A stretch of DNA of 37,226 nucleotides from Bacteroidota bacterium (lineage in GTDB: Bacteria > Bacteroidota > Bacteroidia > Chitinophagales > Saprospiraceae): assembly GCA_017857395.1 (NCBI GenBank), contig JAFMDF010000061.1:1-37226 (forward strand), in the 5' to 3' direction. The position numbers were made by a program, and so were the translations under genes. A model generated the notes under the pieces. It searched no databases and had not been told where the DNA came from. It worked only from the letters and a program-made list of their open reading frames with translations. Of the stretch, positions 16,546-24,010 are shown one piece after another; the stretch's first letter is position 1, and each line of letters opens with the position of its first letter.

Positions 16546-16633
16546 CGAGTATCATTTAGTTTTTGGTAGTGCAATCTATGTTTACTATGTGTCTTAACTA
16601 TTGTGACTATGTGGTAAATTCTGAAGATAAAAA

Positions 16634-17824
16634 TCACTGAAAAGCAATCGTATGCCCCACAAATTCAGCATCATCATCAATGATTAAATCGTCTTGTCGG
16701 CGAATGGCAATACCACAAGGTTCGTGGGTATAAAAAACGCTTGGTTGATACCGATGTTCTTTTCTGTCCACATTAAATTTAGCTAATTCTTGATAGACTT
16801 TATCAAAATCTTCGTAGTCTCCTTCTGTTTCATATTCGGGGTCGCTGTCCCCATCATAATAGGCAATATTTTCGCCCATTCTTCCAAAAACTGGTTTGCT
16901 GACATAAAAGTTAGCAGGAAAATCCTTTGCATCTAAAGTCGTTTTTAGTAAATATGGATTATATGGTTCCAAATCATACATAAACTTAGCAATGGCTTTC
17001 GATTGCAATAACATGGTATAAGCAGGATTTAAGATAATCCCCAATTCATTGGTCACAATACTTGTTAAAATATCCATTAACTCAGGTTCTTCATAAGCAA
17101 TGAATTCCCAAGGAATAAATTTATAAAAGAAGTCATATCGTTGATAATGTGCTTCATTCAATTCTATGAAGATGCCTTCTTCAGGAGAAAAAATAATTTT
17201 GTCGAGCGGCATTAATTGCACATCTTCAAAACCTGCTTTTTCTGCTGCTTTTACAATGATATCCACATTTAATAAATCCTCTTCGTGGTCTAAAGTAGAG
17301 ATTAAAAGGGTCTTATCTTTTTTAGGATTGAGTTTAAGTATTTTTTCGAAATTTTCTGCCAAGGAATTGACTAAATCATTGAAAGGTTTTTCGGATAATT
17401 TATATTGTTCTTGTATCCAATGTTCTTCTTGCACGATGGTTGTTTCGGGCATTAAAGAACAAGTATCTGCATTAAATTCCAGCAATTTAATAGGAATACC
17501 ATCAATACCACCCGCAAAATCAAAGCGATTCAGCAAGTGCATATCTCGATCGTGTTTCATGGAATATTTGATTATCTCAATCGCATTTTCTGGAATACCA
17601 GCTTCTTCCCACAAATCATTTTTAACAATTTGCTTAGCTGCTTTAAGACCTAATGCAGTTAATTCCGTTGCGGCTTCTTTAAATGCAGCCAATTCCTTTT
17701 TAGAAATACGGACAAAAACGTTACTTAAATATGCTTCGTTTTCACCTGCTTGCAACCAATCTAGCCCTTCTCTTTTAATGACATTTGAGTAGAGGGCTGC
17801 TGTATAAATGAGTCTGTTATCCAC
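16634..17824 (-). CDS. Glutathionylspermidine-synthase-like ATP-grasp protein (YgiC/YjfC type)
   Basis: This 396-residue protein belongs to the ATP-grasp family related to the synthase domain of glutathionylspermidine synthetase. The conserved core RFDFAGGIDGIPIKLLEFNA (100-119) followed by DT contains E116, N118 and D120, expected at the ATP/metal site. Downstream, KPVFGRMGENIAYYDGD and EPCGIAIRRQDDLIIDD match the C-terminal blocks of YgiC/YjfC. The amidase half of GspS is absent, as in YgiC. The family is predicted to ligate an amine or peptide using ATP, but the substrate is not known. The upstream same-strand gene is a YgiB-like lipoprotein, the same order as ygiB-ygiC in enterobacteria. 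Confidence 0.85.
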   Translation of the reverse strand: MDNRLIYTAALYSNVIKREGLDWLQAGENEAYLSNVFVRISKKELAAFKEAATELTALGLKAAKQIVKNDLWEEAGIPENAIEIIKYSMKHDRDMHLLNRFDFAGGIDGIPIKLLEFNADTCSLMPETTIVQEEHWIQEQYKLSEKPFNDLVNSLAENFEKILKLNPKKDKTLLISTLDHEEDLLNVDIIVKAAEKAGFEDVQLMPLDKIIFSPEEGIFIELNEAHYQRYDFFYKFIPWEFIAYEEPELMDILTSIVTNELGIILNPAYTMLLQSKAIAKFMYDLEPYNPYLLKTTLDAKDFPANFYVSKPVFGRMGENIAYYDGDSDPEYETEGDYEDFDKVYQELAKFNVDRKEHRYQPSVFYTHEPCGIAIRRQDDLIIDDDAEFVGHTIAFQ

Positions 17825-17886
17825 GAAATAGGGTTTATGCTAAATATAAAGGGAAGGGCTTGCTAAGAAATAGATGTGCTTAAAAA

Positions 17887-18018
17887 AATTTCAATTTTCA
17901 ATTTTCAAACAAAATACGAGACACATTAAAGCGTCACAAAAGGCGAATTATCAAATCTTTTTCTAATACCTGTTTAGTTTAGCCGTCTGCCCATTTTGAA
18001 AATTGAAAATTGAAAATT
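17887..18018. repeat. Inverted repeat of TTTTCAA units
   Basis: 17887-17909, made of (A)ATTTTCA units, pairs with 17995-18018, made of TTGAAAA units, with one extra base. It lies between the YgiB-like and YgiC-like genes and its right end stops 11 bp before the YgiB-like stop codon. Arms built from a 7-bp unit suggest slippage growth on both sides. Confidence 0.8.
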
Positions 18019-18028
18019 AAATGACCAA

Positions 18029-18577
18029 TTATCCACCAAAAGAACGAGTTGACCGACTACTACTTCCGTATCCAGATTTACCAGAACTAGGTTTTGCAGT
18101 ACGGGTTCTAGTAGCCGTTCTGTTTAAAGATTGTCCTGCATTCTTAGTGGTTTTATCATAAGCTTGCTTACTAGTATAAGCACCAGGTTGAGGCCGTCTA
18201 GCAGCACTTCTACCAAAACCGCCCATATTTCGAGCAATCATATAACCAAATAGTCCATAAGAAGCTGCTTGCATGACAGAACCACTTCTACCCGTATAGC
18301 CTGTTTGTTCCATGAGTCTAGCTTCTGCTAAGGTAAACGTATCAGCAGTCGTATCTAAATAATTGGCGATAATTAAACTACCTGCGGTATCAGGAATCGT
18401 AATTTCGTCATCAATTTTAAATAGATCGGTTTCAACTTCTTTGACGACCGTAATTAAGCCTTGAGTTGGTAAAACAACTTCTTCATATTCTACTTCGCCA
18501 GAACCACCACAACTATAAAGAAAAGTTACTGCGAAAAGGGCATAAAAAGCATATTTTAAAAATGCTAAGTTTTTCAT
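18029..18577 (-). CDS. YgiB-like (DUF1190/UPF0441 type) lipoprotein
   Basis: This is a 182-residue lipoprotein with lipobox FLYSC (C23). Residues 27-70 are acidic (EVEYEEVVLP, EVETDLFKIDDEI). The middle holds a short glycine-containing hydrophobic stretch (AASYGLFGYMIARNMGGFG). The C-terminal 60 residues are Ser/Arg/Gly/Thr-rich and end GSSSRSTRSFGG, a low-complexity tail like that of YgiB/UPF0441 proteins. The similarity is by composition and gene order, not by a defined motif. The ATG at 18577 is preferred over one at 18616 because the latter lies inside the -7 box, and the shorter form begins with a normal signal peptide. It is followed by the YgiC-like gene. Confidence 0.7.
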   Translation of the reverse strand: MKNLAFLKYAFYALFAVTFLYSCGGSGEVEYEEVVLPTQGLITVVKEVETDLFKIDDEITIPDTAGSLIIANYLDTTADTFTLAEARLMEQTGYTGRSGSVMQAASYGLFGYMIARNMGGFGRSAARRPQPGAYTSKQAYDKTTKNAGQSLNRTATRTRTAKPSSGKSGYGSSSRSTRSFGG

Positions 18578-18615
18578 TTGAAAAAGGTTTGGATGTAAAA
18601 ATATTTGTAATAGCA

Positions 18616-18623
18616 CAAATATA
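18616..18623 (-). promoter_or_regulatory. -7 box for the YgiB/YgiC-like pair
   Basis: On the minus strand TATATTTG matches the Bacteroidota -7 element exactly. It places the transcript start near 18611, about 35 nt before the ATG at 18577, and excludes the in-frame ATG at 18616. Confidence 0.5.
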
Positions 18624-18699
18624 AGCCCAAAATTAAAATCAAAAAATGTATATGGTATTTTTTAAGATAAAGACCTTAATTAATTCGTCTAAACTCCTT

Positions 18700-18853
18700 T
18701 TAAACATCCATTATTTTCCGCCAAGGCTGCGCTTCCTCTAATTGGTACGATATATCCAGTAATAATTTTTCTTGTCCATGATTTCCCCAAAGCATCATTC
18801 CAATAGGTAAATCTGTTTTTTCATCGTGCGTTAAAGGCAGAGAAATAGATTTT
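18700..18853 (-). pseudogene. Amidase-signature enzyme, 3' remnant only
   Basis: Reading the minus strand from about 18853 to the TAA at 18700-18702 gives SISLPLTHDEKTDLPIGMML, then WGNHGQEKLLLDISYQLEE and AQPWRKIMDV. This is the C-terminal end of an amidase-signature hydrolase: the SLPL...LPIG block, the GEEKLL-like helix and the final QPW. The other roughly 400 residues, including the Ser-Ser-Lys catalytic site, are missing. At the break the sequence passes directly into a short-chain dehydrogenase remnant on the other strand. The fragment has no start and should be non-functional. Confidence 0.8.
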
Positions 18854-19211
18854 TGCTATAGAATTACAAAGAAGGCTTAAAAAAGCGGGAAATAACACCA
18901 TTTCGTTGGCTGCTCATCCAGGTAATTCCGATACTGAATTAAGTCGATATTTACCTAAATGGGCAATGCTCATTTCCCCTATAATTATTCCATTTTTTAC
19001 CCATAAACCAGCTAAAGGTGCATTGCCTATGCTTCGAGCAGCGTTAGATACATTCGCAGTTGGTGGAGATTATTATGGGCCAAATCACCCTAGAGAATAT
19101 AAAGGGCCACCTGTTAAAGTAAAACCAAGGCGAAAGGCTATGGATAAAGCATTAGCCCAACAATTATGGTCAGTTAGTGAAGCATTAACTAATTGTAAAT
19201 ATAATTTATAA
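18849..19211 (+). pseudogene. Short-chain dehydrogenase/reductase, 3' remnant
   Basis: From 18849 the plus strand encodes IFAIELQRRLKKAGNNTISL, then AAHPGNSDTELSRYLPKWAM and the rest of an SDR C-terminal half ending at 19211. FAIELQRRLxxAG...AAHPGxxxT is the helix and strand just after the YxxxK catalytic site in retinol-dehydrogenase-like SDRs. The Rossmann nucleotide-binding half and the catalytic Tyr are missing, and an in-frame TAG lies directly before the homology (18846-18848). A TTG at 18906 could start a 101-residue product, but it would lack the cofactor site, so this is called a pseudogene. Confidence 0.8.
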
Positions 19212-19237
19212 AGAATAGCCTTTATTCCAAAAGGCGT

Positions 19238-19270
19238 AGTACTTCCAGAACTTGGAGTTCTGGAAGTACT
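19238..19270. repeat. CTTCCAGAA palindrome, copy 2
   Basis: A perfect 15-bp stem, AGTACTTCCAGAACT (19238-19252) with its complement at 19256-19270, surrounds the loop TGG. The core matches the hairpin at 7068-7094. It lies between convergent genes (SDR remnant and aminotransferase) and could act as a weak terminator for either. Confidence 0.9.
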
Positions 19271-19323
19271 TTCCATACGATTTATTTTAGAATAAACATG
19301 TTATAGTCATTTGACTAAAGTAA

Positions 19324-20547
19324 TTATCCCTCCATATCCGCTAATTGGATACAAACCGCCAAAATCTCGGTGGCTTTTTCTAAATCGCCTATAGCAGGTA
19401 AAGAAGGCGCAATTCTAATATTTCTATCTTCTGGGTCATTTTTGTAAGGAAAAGCAGCACCTGCGCCTGTTAATTTCACCCCAGCTTCCGCAGCCAATTG
19501 AACTACTTTTTTAGCTCGATTCGGTCGAGTATTTAAACTAATAAAGTAACCACCTTGAGGGTTATTCCAATCTGCCATGCCTGTTCCACCTATTTCTTTC
19601 TCCAAAACAGATAAGACCATATCAAATTTAGGGCGAAGAATAGCCGCATGTTTCGCCATGTGTTGATGAATTGCGTCCATGGATTTAAAAAATCGAACGT
19701 GTCGCAATTGGTTCAATTTATCAGAACCAATTGTTTGTATTTTCATGTGTGATCTTACCCAGTCCATATTATTCGTACTTCCGCCCATCATCGCTACCCC
19801 CGCTCCAGCAAAAGTAATTTTGGAAGTAGAACCAAATAAGAAAACTCTATCGGGATTACCCGCAGCTTGACAAGCCTGTAAAATATTCGCTATAGTTGGT
19901 TGTTCGGCATTTAAATGATGTACCGTATAGGCATTATCCCAAAAGATTCTAAAATCATTGGCTGCTATTTTCATGGTTGCCAATCTATTAACCACTTCAT
20001 CAGAGCAAATCCCACCAGTTGGATTCCCATATTTAGGAACAATCCATATTCCTTTGATAGCAGGGTCATTGGCTATTAAGGCTTCCACCTCATCCATATT
20101 TGGGCCATTTGGGCCATTCTCCACCCTGATTGCTTCTATGCCTAAATGGTGGCAAATATTAAAATGTCTATCATAACCAGGAGCAGGGCAAATAAATTTT
20201 GGTTTTTGTTGAATCCATGGTCCTTTATCTGTAAAACCATGAAGCATCGCATTCACCATGGTGTCGTGCATCAAAGTCAAACTACTATTTCCACCAATAA
20301 TTATTTCCGATTCTTCCACTTCTAAAAAAGCAGAAAACAAGGTTTTTGCTGCTTTCAAACCATCTAGGCCACCATAATTTCGGCAATCAACACCTTCTTC
20401 AGAGGTATAATTATCTGCCCCTACTAATCCAAGCATTGGCAAACTCAAATCCAACTGTTCTGGACTAGGTTTCCCTCTCGTCATATCTAAATTTAACCCC
20501 TGATTCTTTAATGCTTGATACCTCTTTTGTAATTGTGTTATTGTCAT
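19324..20547 (-). CDS. PLP-dependent aminotransferase, AspT (PF12897-like) type
   Basis: This fold-type I aminotransferase of 407 residues probably acts on aspartate or a related amino acid. It starts MTITQLQKRYQALKNQGLNL and then carries the family signature DMTRGKPSPEQLDLS. PLP-binding residues are visible: N175 in YGNPTGG, D204 and Y207 in FWDNAYTVHH, and the Schiff-base lysine K243 in GSTSKITFAG. The overall pattern fits the AspT subgroup rather than classical AspC. The ATG at 20547 is preferred to one 30 bp upstream, which would add a non-conserved extension and overlaps a -7 box. Substrate specificity cannot be read from sequence alone. Confidence 0.9.
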   Translation of the reverse strand: MTITQLQKRYQALKNQGLNLDMTRGKPSPEQLDLSLPMLGLVGADNYTSEEGVDCRNYGGLDGLKAAKTLFSAFLEVEESEIIIGGNSSLTLMHDTMVNAMLHGFTDKGPWIQQKPKFICPAPGYDRHFNICHHLGIEAIRVENGPNGPNMDEVEALIANDPAIKGIWIVPKYGNPTGGICSDEVVNRLATMKIAANDFRIFWDNAYTVHHLNAEQPTIANILQACQAAGNPDRVFLFGSTSKITFAGAGVAMMGGSTNNMDWVRSHMKIQTIGSDKLNQLRHVRFFKSMDAIHQHMAKHAAILRPKFDMVLSVLEKEIGGTGMADWNNPQGGYFISLNTRPNRAKKVVQLAAEAGVKLTGAGAAFPYKNDPEDRNIRIAPSLPAIGDLEKATEILAVCIQLADMEG

Positions 20548-20574
20548 GATTATATTATTTTTTAAAAGAAGGCG

Positions 20575-20582
20575 CAAAATTA
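20575..20582 (-). promoter_or_regulatory. -7 box for the aminotransferase
   Basis: TAATTTTG on the minus strand matches TAnnTTTG. It would place the transcript start near 20570, about 23 nt before the ATG at 20547, which supports that start. No good -33 TTG was found. Confidence 0.42.
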
Positions 20583-20894
20583 ATAAGGTTGAATGAATTT
20601 AACGCATCTTTTCAAAAATGATTTTAGGAAGCTGCGCTATTCTTTGTGCTTGGTTACGAGTTACGGGTTGCGAGTTGTGGATTGTGGGTTTGTATACGAT
20701 TTCACTTAAATTATGAAGAATTAGTTAAATTTTGACCATTGTTCATCAGCTAAATAATTAATATTTTTTAGATGTCAGAAGCCAGATTGAAAATTATCCC
20801 TCTTTTAGCTGATTATCTAACATACTCTAATTCTACTCATTTTTGAACTCGTTCCGATTTATATCGGAATAACTCGGATTCCTTATAATAAAAA

Positions 20895-20959
20895 ATCCGT
20901 TGGTTGGCTAATCCATTGGGGATTTTAGTGCTTCCCAACAGATTAGTCAACCAACGGAT
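20895..20959. repeat. ATCCGT-family hairpin, copy 2
   Basis: The 26-nt arms 20895-20920 and 20934-20959 pair with one G-T and two A-C mismatches around a 13-nt loop. The arm starts ATCCGTTGG and contains a second ATCC 16 nt later, the layout of the hairpins at 6970 and 35717, but the bases between differ and still pair. Confidence 0.92.
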
Positions 20960-20989
20960 TAATATTACGGTATTCGTTAATCTTGTAAA

Positions 20990-23335
20990 TTATAAAACAT
21001 CCACTTTGTCTCGATTCAAATAAACAGTAATTTTCTTAAACAAATCTTCTGGGACAAAAGGCTTTAACACACAATCATCCATACCAAATTCAGCAAATTT
21101 ATTATCCCTTGCCAAATGTGCATGGGCAGTCATTGCCAGAATAGGTAGGTTTGCTATTTTTTCTGGCATTTCTTCCCTAATATATTTTGCCGTTTCATAG
21201 CCATCCATCACTGGCATTTGAATATCTAAGAGAATGATGTCAAATTCATCTTTCTTCAGTTTCTCAATGGCTATTTTTCCATTTCCAGCTATTTGTAATT
21301 TCATATTTTTCCACTTTCGAGTCAAGGTCTTTTTAGCAACCAATTGATTCATTTTGTGGTCTTCTACTAGCAATAAGCTAAAAGCAGCATCCTCATCAAT
21401 GATAATCTCATCTTCGCCATCTCCTAAATCATCTTCCATATCCGCTTTCCCAATCTCAAAAATTAAGTCAAAGAAAAATTTGGACCCTATTCCAAATTCG
21501 CTGGTAGCATCAATTTTTCCTCCTTGCTGCTCTACTATATTTTTACAAATAGATAAACCTAGTCCTGTTCCTTCAAAAATTCGGTCTTTAGCACGGATTC
21601 TAGTAAAGGATTCAAAAACTGCTTCAATTTTGCCTTCAGCAATTCCTATTCCAGAATCTTCGACTAAAAATTGTAATTGAGCACCATCGGCTATGTCATA
21701 TAATTTTTTAACATAAATTTTCACAAACCCGTCATCTGTAAATTTGATAGCATTTCCGACCAAATTATACAAAACTTGATTTAGTCTTAATTTATCGCCG
21801 ACTAAAAATTGAGGAATATCTTCTCCATAAATCACTTCAAAATAAAGGTCTTTTTCTTGGGCTTTATATTGCATGACATTCACTAGATTGTCTAGCAATT
21901 CATGTAAATCAAAATTATTATTTTCAAAAACAATTTTTTGGTTCTGCATCGCAGAAATTTCCAAAATGTCATTGACAATTCCCAATAAAATTTCTGAAGA
22001 CTGTTTGATAGAAGAAACTAAATTCAGTTCTTCCCCTATCAACCCCATATCAATCAAGATATTACTCATCCCCAAAATAGCATTCATGGGCGTCCGCATT
22101 TCATGACTGATACTCGCAATAAATTGCTCTTTCATCTTAGCGGATTGCGCAGATAAATCTCTTGCTTTACGCAATTTATCTGCCTGAATTCGTTCTGTTA
22201 TATCTCTGACGATACAATTGTATCCGACAAAATCTTCGTCTACCAAAAGGTTAGCAGTCAACAAACAAGTCCTTACATCACCCCGTTTATTAGCGATTTG
22301 AATAGAAAAATCTTTAATGGATTTTTTAACTCTTAATTTCAGTAAAAATTCATTTTTCTTTTCAGGCGTATAATAAGATTCGTGTAAATCCTTTAGTTGG
22401 AATAATTCCTCCGAAGTATAGCCAAATAATTCTCCTGTAGCTTGGTTGAAATCAATAAATTTCCCTTCAAACGTACAGATATAAATAGCATCTTTAGATT
22501 GGGTAAAAATTTCTTGATACCGTTCTTTACTTTTGGTTAAACCGTCCTCTGCTCTTTTTCTTTCCGTAATATCTTGTACAATTCCTTGCACTTCATGTCC
22601 ATTCTCTCCTGATTTCTTTTTAGTACAGAGAATGAACATGTGTCGTTCACCAATATTCGGTGCTTTAATCGTTACATCTCTTTTAACCTCTCCCTTCGCT
22701 AGCGTTTCCTGATGTATATCATTAAAGAAATAAAATGGATTATTTTTATCTTGAAGGTCAGCATATTTATAATTGGTCGTAGTAGGTAAACCAAAAATTC
22801 GATACAATTCATCAGAAGCGGAGAAAAGTCCTTCTCCATTTGAGCATTCCCAATGGCCAATATGCGCAATACTTTGAGTAAGTTCGAGTCGTTTAATAAC
22901 CTTATTTCGCTCAATAGAAAACCGAAGCGATTTCGCTAATAATTCTGTATCAAAAGCTCCTTTGACTAAAAAATCTTGGGCACCCGCCTTAACTGCATTT
23001 AGACCAATGCTTTTATCTGCCAAACCTGTTAAGACAATTACATTATTATTAGGAAAACGGTCAAGCAATTGTTCCAAAGTTTCAAAACCTTGGCTATCAG
23101 GCAAATACAAATCTAATAGGATTGCACCAAATTCCTCGCCTTGCGCAAGTAATTCCATCCCTTCCGCTAAAGTAGTTTTATTGATAATATCACATTGCAC
23201 CAAGTCCGATTCTTCCAATAATATTTCAACTAATCGAGCATCACCAGGATTATCCTCAATTAAAAGTATTTTGTCTTTGCTAATAGTATCTGAGCGTGTA
23301 GCTGTATAGTCTTCTACGTGTGTCATTATAACCAA
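20990..23335 (-). CDS. Hybrid histidine kinase (REC-PAS-PAS-HisKA-HATPase-REC)
   Basis: This soluble hybrid kinase has 781 residues. The N-terminal receiver (about 22-145) has D75 in LLDLYLPD and K125. Two PAS domains lie at about 155-258 and 268-382. The dimerisation domain carries H411 in SISHEMRTPMNAILG. The ATPase domain (about 515-625) has NLVGNAIKFT, VEDSGIGI and EGTGLGLS. An acidic linker (633-650) leads to a C-terminal receiver with D704 in LLDIQMPVMDG and K758. Two receivers around one kinase suggest an upstream input by phosphorylation as well as an output phosphorelay. No membrane segment is present. The start could also be the ATG 9 bp downstream. Confidence 0.93.
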   Translation of the reverse strand: MVIMTHVEDYTATRSDTISKDKILLIEDNPGDARLVEILLEESDLVQCDIINKTTLAEGMELLAQGEEFGAILLDLYLPDSQGFETLEQLLDRFPNNNVIVLTGLADKSIGLNAVKAGAQDFLVKGAFDTELLAKSLRFSIERNKVIKRLELTQSIAHIGHWECSNGEGLFSASDELYRIFGLPTTTNYKYADLQDKNNPFYFFNDIHQETLAKGEVKRDVTIKAPNIGERHMFILCTKKKSGENGHEVQGIVQDITERKRAEDGLTKSKERYQEIFTQSKDAIYICTFEGKFIDFNQATGELFGYTSEELFQLKDLHESYYTPEKKNEFLLKLRVKKSIKDFSIQIANKRGDVRTCLLTANLLVDEDFVGYNCIVRDITERIQADKLRKARDLSAQSAKMKEQFIASISHEMRTPMNAILGMSNILIDMGLIGEELNLVSSIKQSSEILLGIVNDILEISAMQNQKIVFENNNFDLHELLDNLVNVMQYKAQEKDLYFEVIYGEDIPQFLVGDKLRLNQVLYNLVGNAIKFTDDGFVKIYVKKLYDIADGAQLQFLVEDSGIGIAEGKIEAVFESFTRIRAKDRIFEGTGLGLSICKNIVEQQGGKIDATSEFGIGSKFFFDLIFEIGKADMEDDLGDGEDEIIIDEDAAFSLLLVEDHKMNQLVAKKTLTRKWKNMKLQIAGNGKIAIEKLKKDEFDIILLDIQMPVMDGYETAKYIREEMPEKIANLPILAMTAHAHLARDNKFAEFGMDDCVLKPFVPEDLFKKITVYLNRDKVDVL

Positions 23336-23557
23336 ATTAAGAAGTAACGAGATAAAGTCGTTTGAAGTAACTGAATTATTAATCCAACAAAGTCAATGAT
23401 AAATTATACCATTTAGCAATATAATCATTTCTGAAATTAAAAATCCAGTTCTTAACCTAATACAGTATAAGAAATTAGAGATTCAATGCAGTAAAATAAT
23501 GATTACTAATTAATCAGTTATCCAAAATTAACCAGCATATCCTATTACCTATCTAAA
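23336..23557. other. Short gap, nothing recognised
   Basis: This 222-bp AT-rich gap between the response regulator and the downstream hybrid kinase shows no gene, hairpin or clear promoter. The two flanking genes may be co-transcribed through it. Confidence 0.4.
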
Positions 23558-24010
23558 TTATGAATACGCTAATTTAGGGGGAAACTTAACGATGGAGAAC
23601 CAATAGTCTTGAATTTGTTGAATCGCATCCAAAAATTCTATAAATTCAACAGGTTTTTGTACAAAACTGCTAACATGTAATTGATAACTTTTTAAGATAT
23701 CTTCTTCGGAAGTCGAAGTAGTTAACATAATTACCGGAATAATTTTCAAAGCATCATCTTGCTTAATCATTTCCAATAATTCCAAACCTGTTACTCTTGG
23801 CATATTAATATCTAAAAGTATTAAATCAGGCGTTGGTGCGTCCGCATATTCTCCTGTTTTTTTTAAAAATTCGTAGCCTTCTTGTCCGTCTCGACAAACA
23901 TTAATTTTGTTTGCAAGTCTAGCATCCGAAAAGGCTTTTTTGATAAGTACAATGTCACCTTCATTGTCCTCAACCAACAAGATTTGAATCGAGTGGTACA
24001 TATTTCTCAT
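23558..24010 (-). CDS. Single-domain response regulator, Rcp1-like
   Basis: This is a 150-residue receiver domain with no output domain. The acidic pocket (E14, D15), phospho-acceptor D67 in LLDINMPRVTG, T97 in VIMLTTS and K119 in FVQKP are all present. The VEDNEGD start and long alpha4 region resemble Rcp1-type regulators that partner with phytochrome-like kinases, as does the unusual ending YWFSIVKFPPKLAYS. Its start overlaps the upstream kinase gene by 41 bp, or 32 bp if it begins at the second ATG (24001). That indicates translational coupling and a dedicated kinase-regulator pair. Confidence 0.92.
   Translation of the reverse strand: MRNMYHSIQILLVEDNEGDIVLIKKAFSDARLANKINVCRDGQEGYEFLKKTGEYADAPTPDLILLDINMPRVTGLELLEMIKQDDALKIIPVIMLTTSTSEEDILKSYQLHVSSFVQKPVEFIEFLDAIQQIQDYWFSIVKFPPKLAYS

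Larger units (their letters stand above)
20548..20989. other. Gene-free gap
   Basis: This 442-bp gap holds no gene. It contains the aminotransferase -7 box, a G-rich degenerate direct repeat (GAGTTACGGGTTGCGAGTT) near 20657-20690, a small palindrome (CCGATTTATATCGG) near 20855, and the ATCCGT-family hairpin at 20895-20959. Confidence 0.6.

Noticed and set aside
17166-17792. 208-residue open frame on the plus strand inside the YgiC-like gene
   Set aside because: Long and Ser-rich, but it is the antisense of a conserved ATP-grasp gene and resembles no protein I know.
18906-19211. Complete 101-residue gene from a TTG start
   Set aside because: Homology to SDR proteins continues upstream of this codon to 18849 without a start, so it is a truncated remnant, not a small gene.
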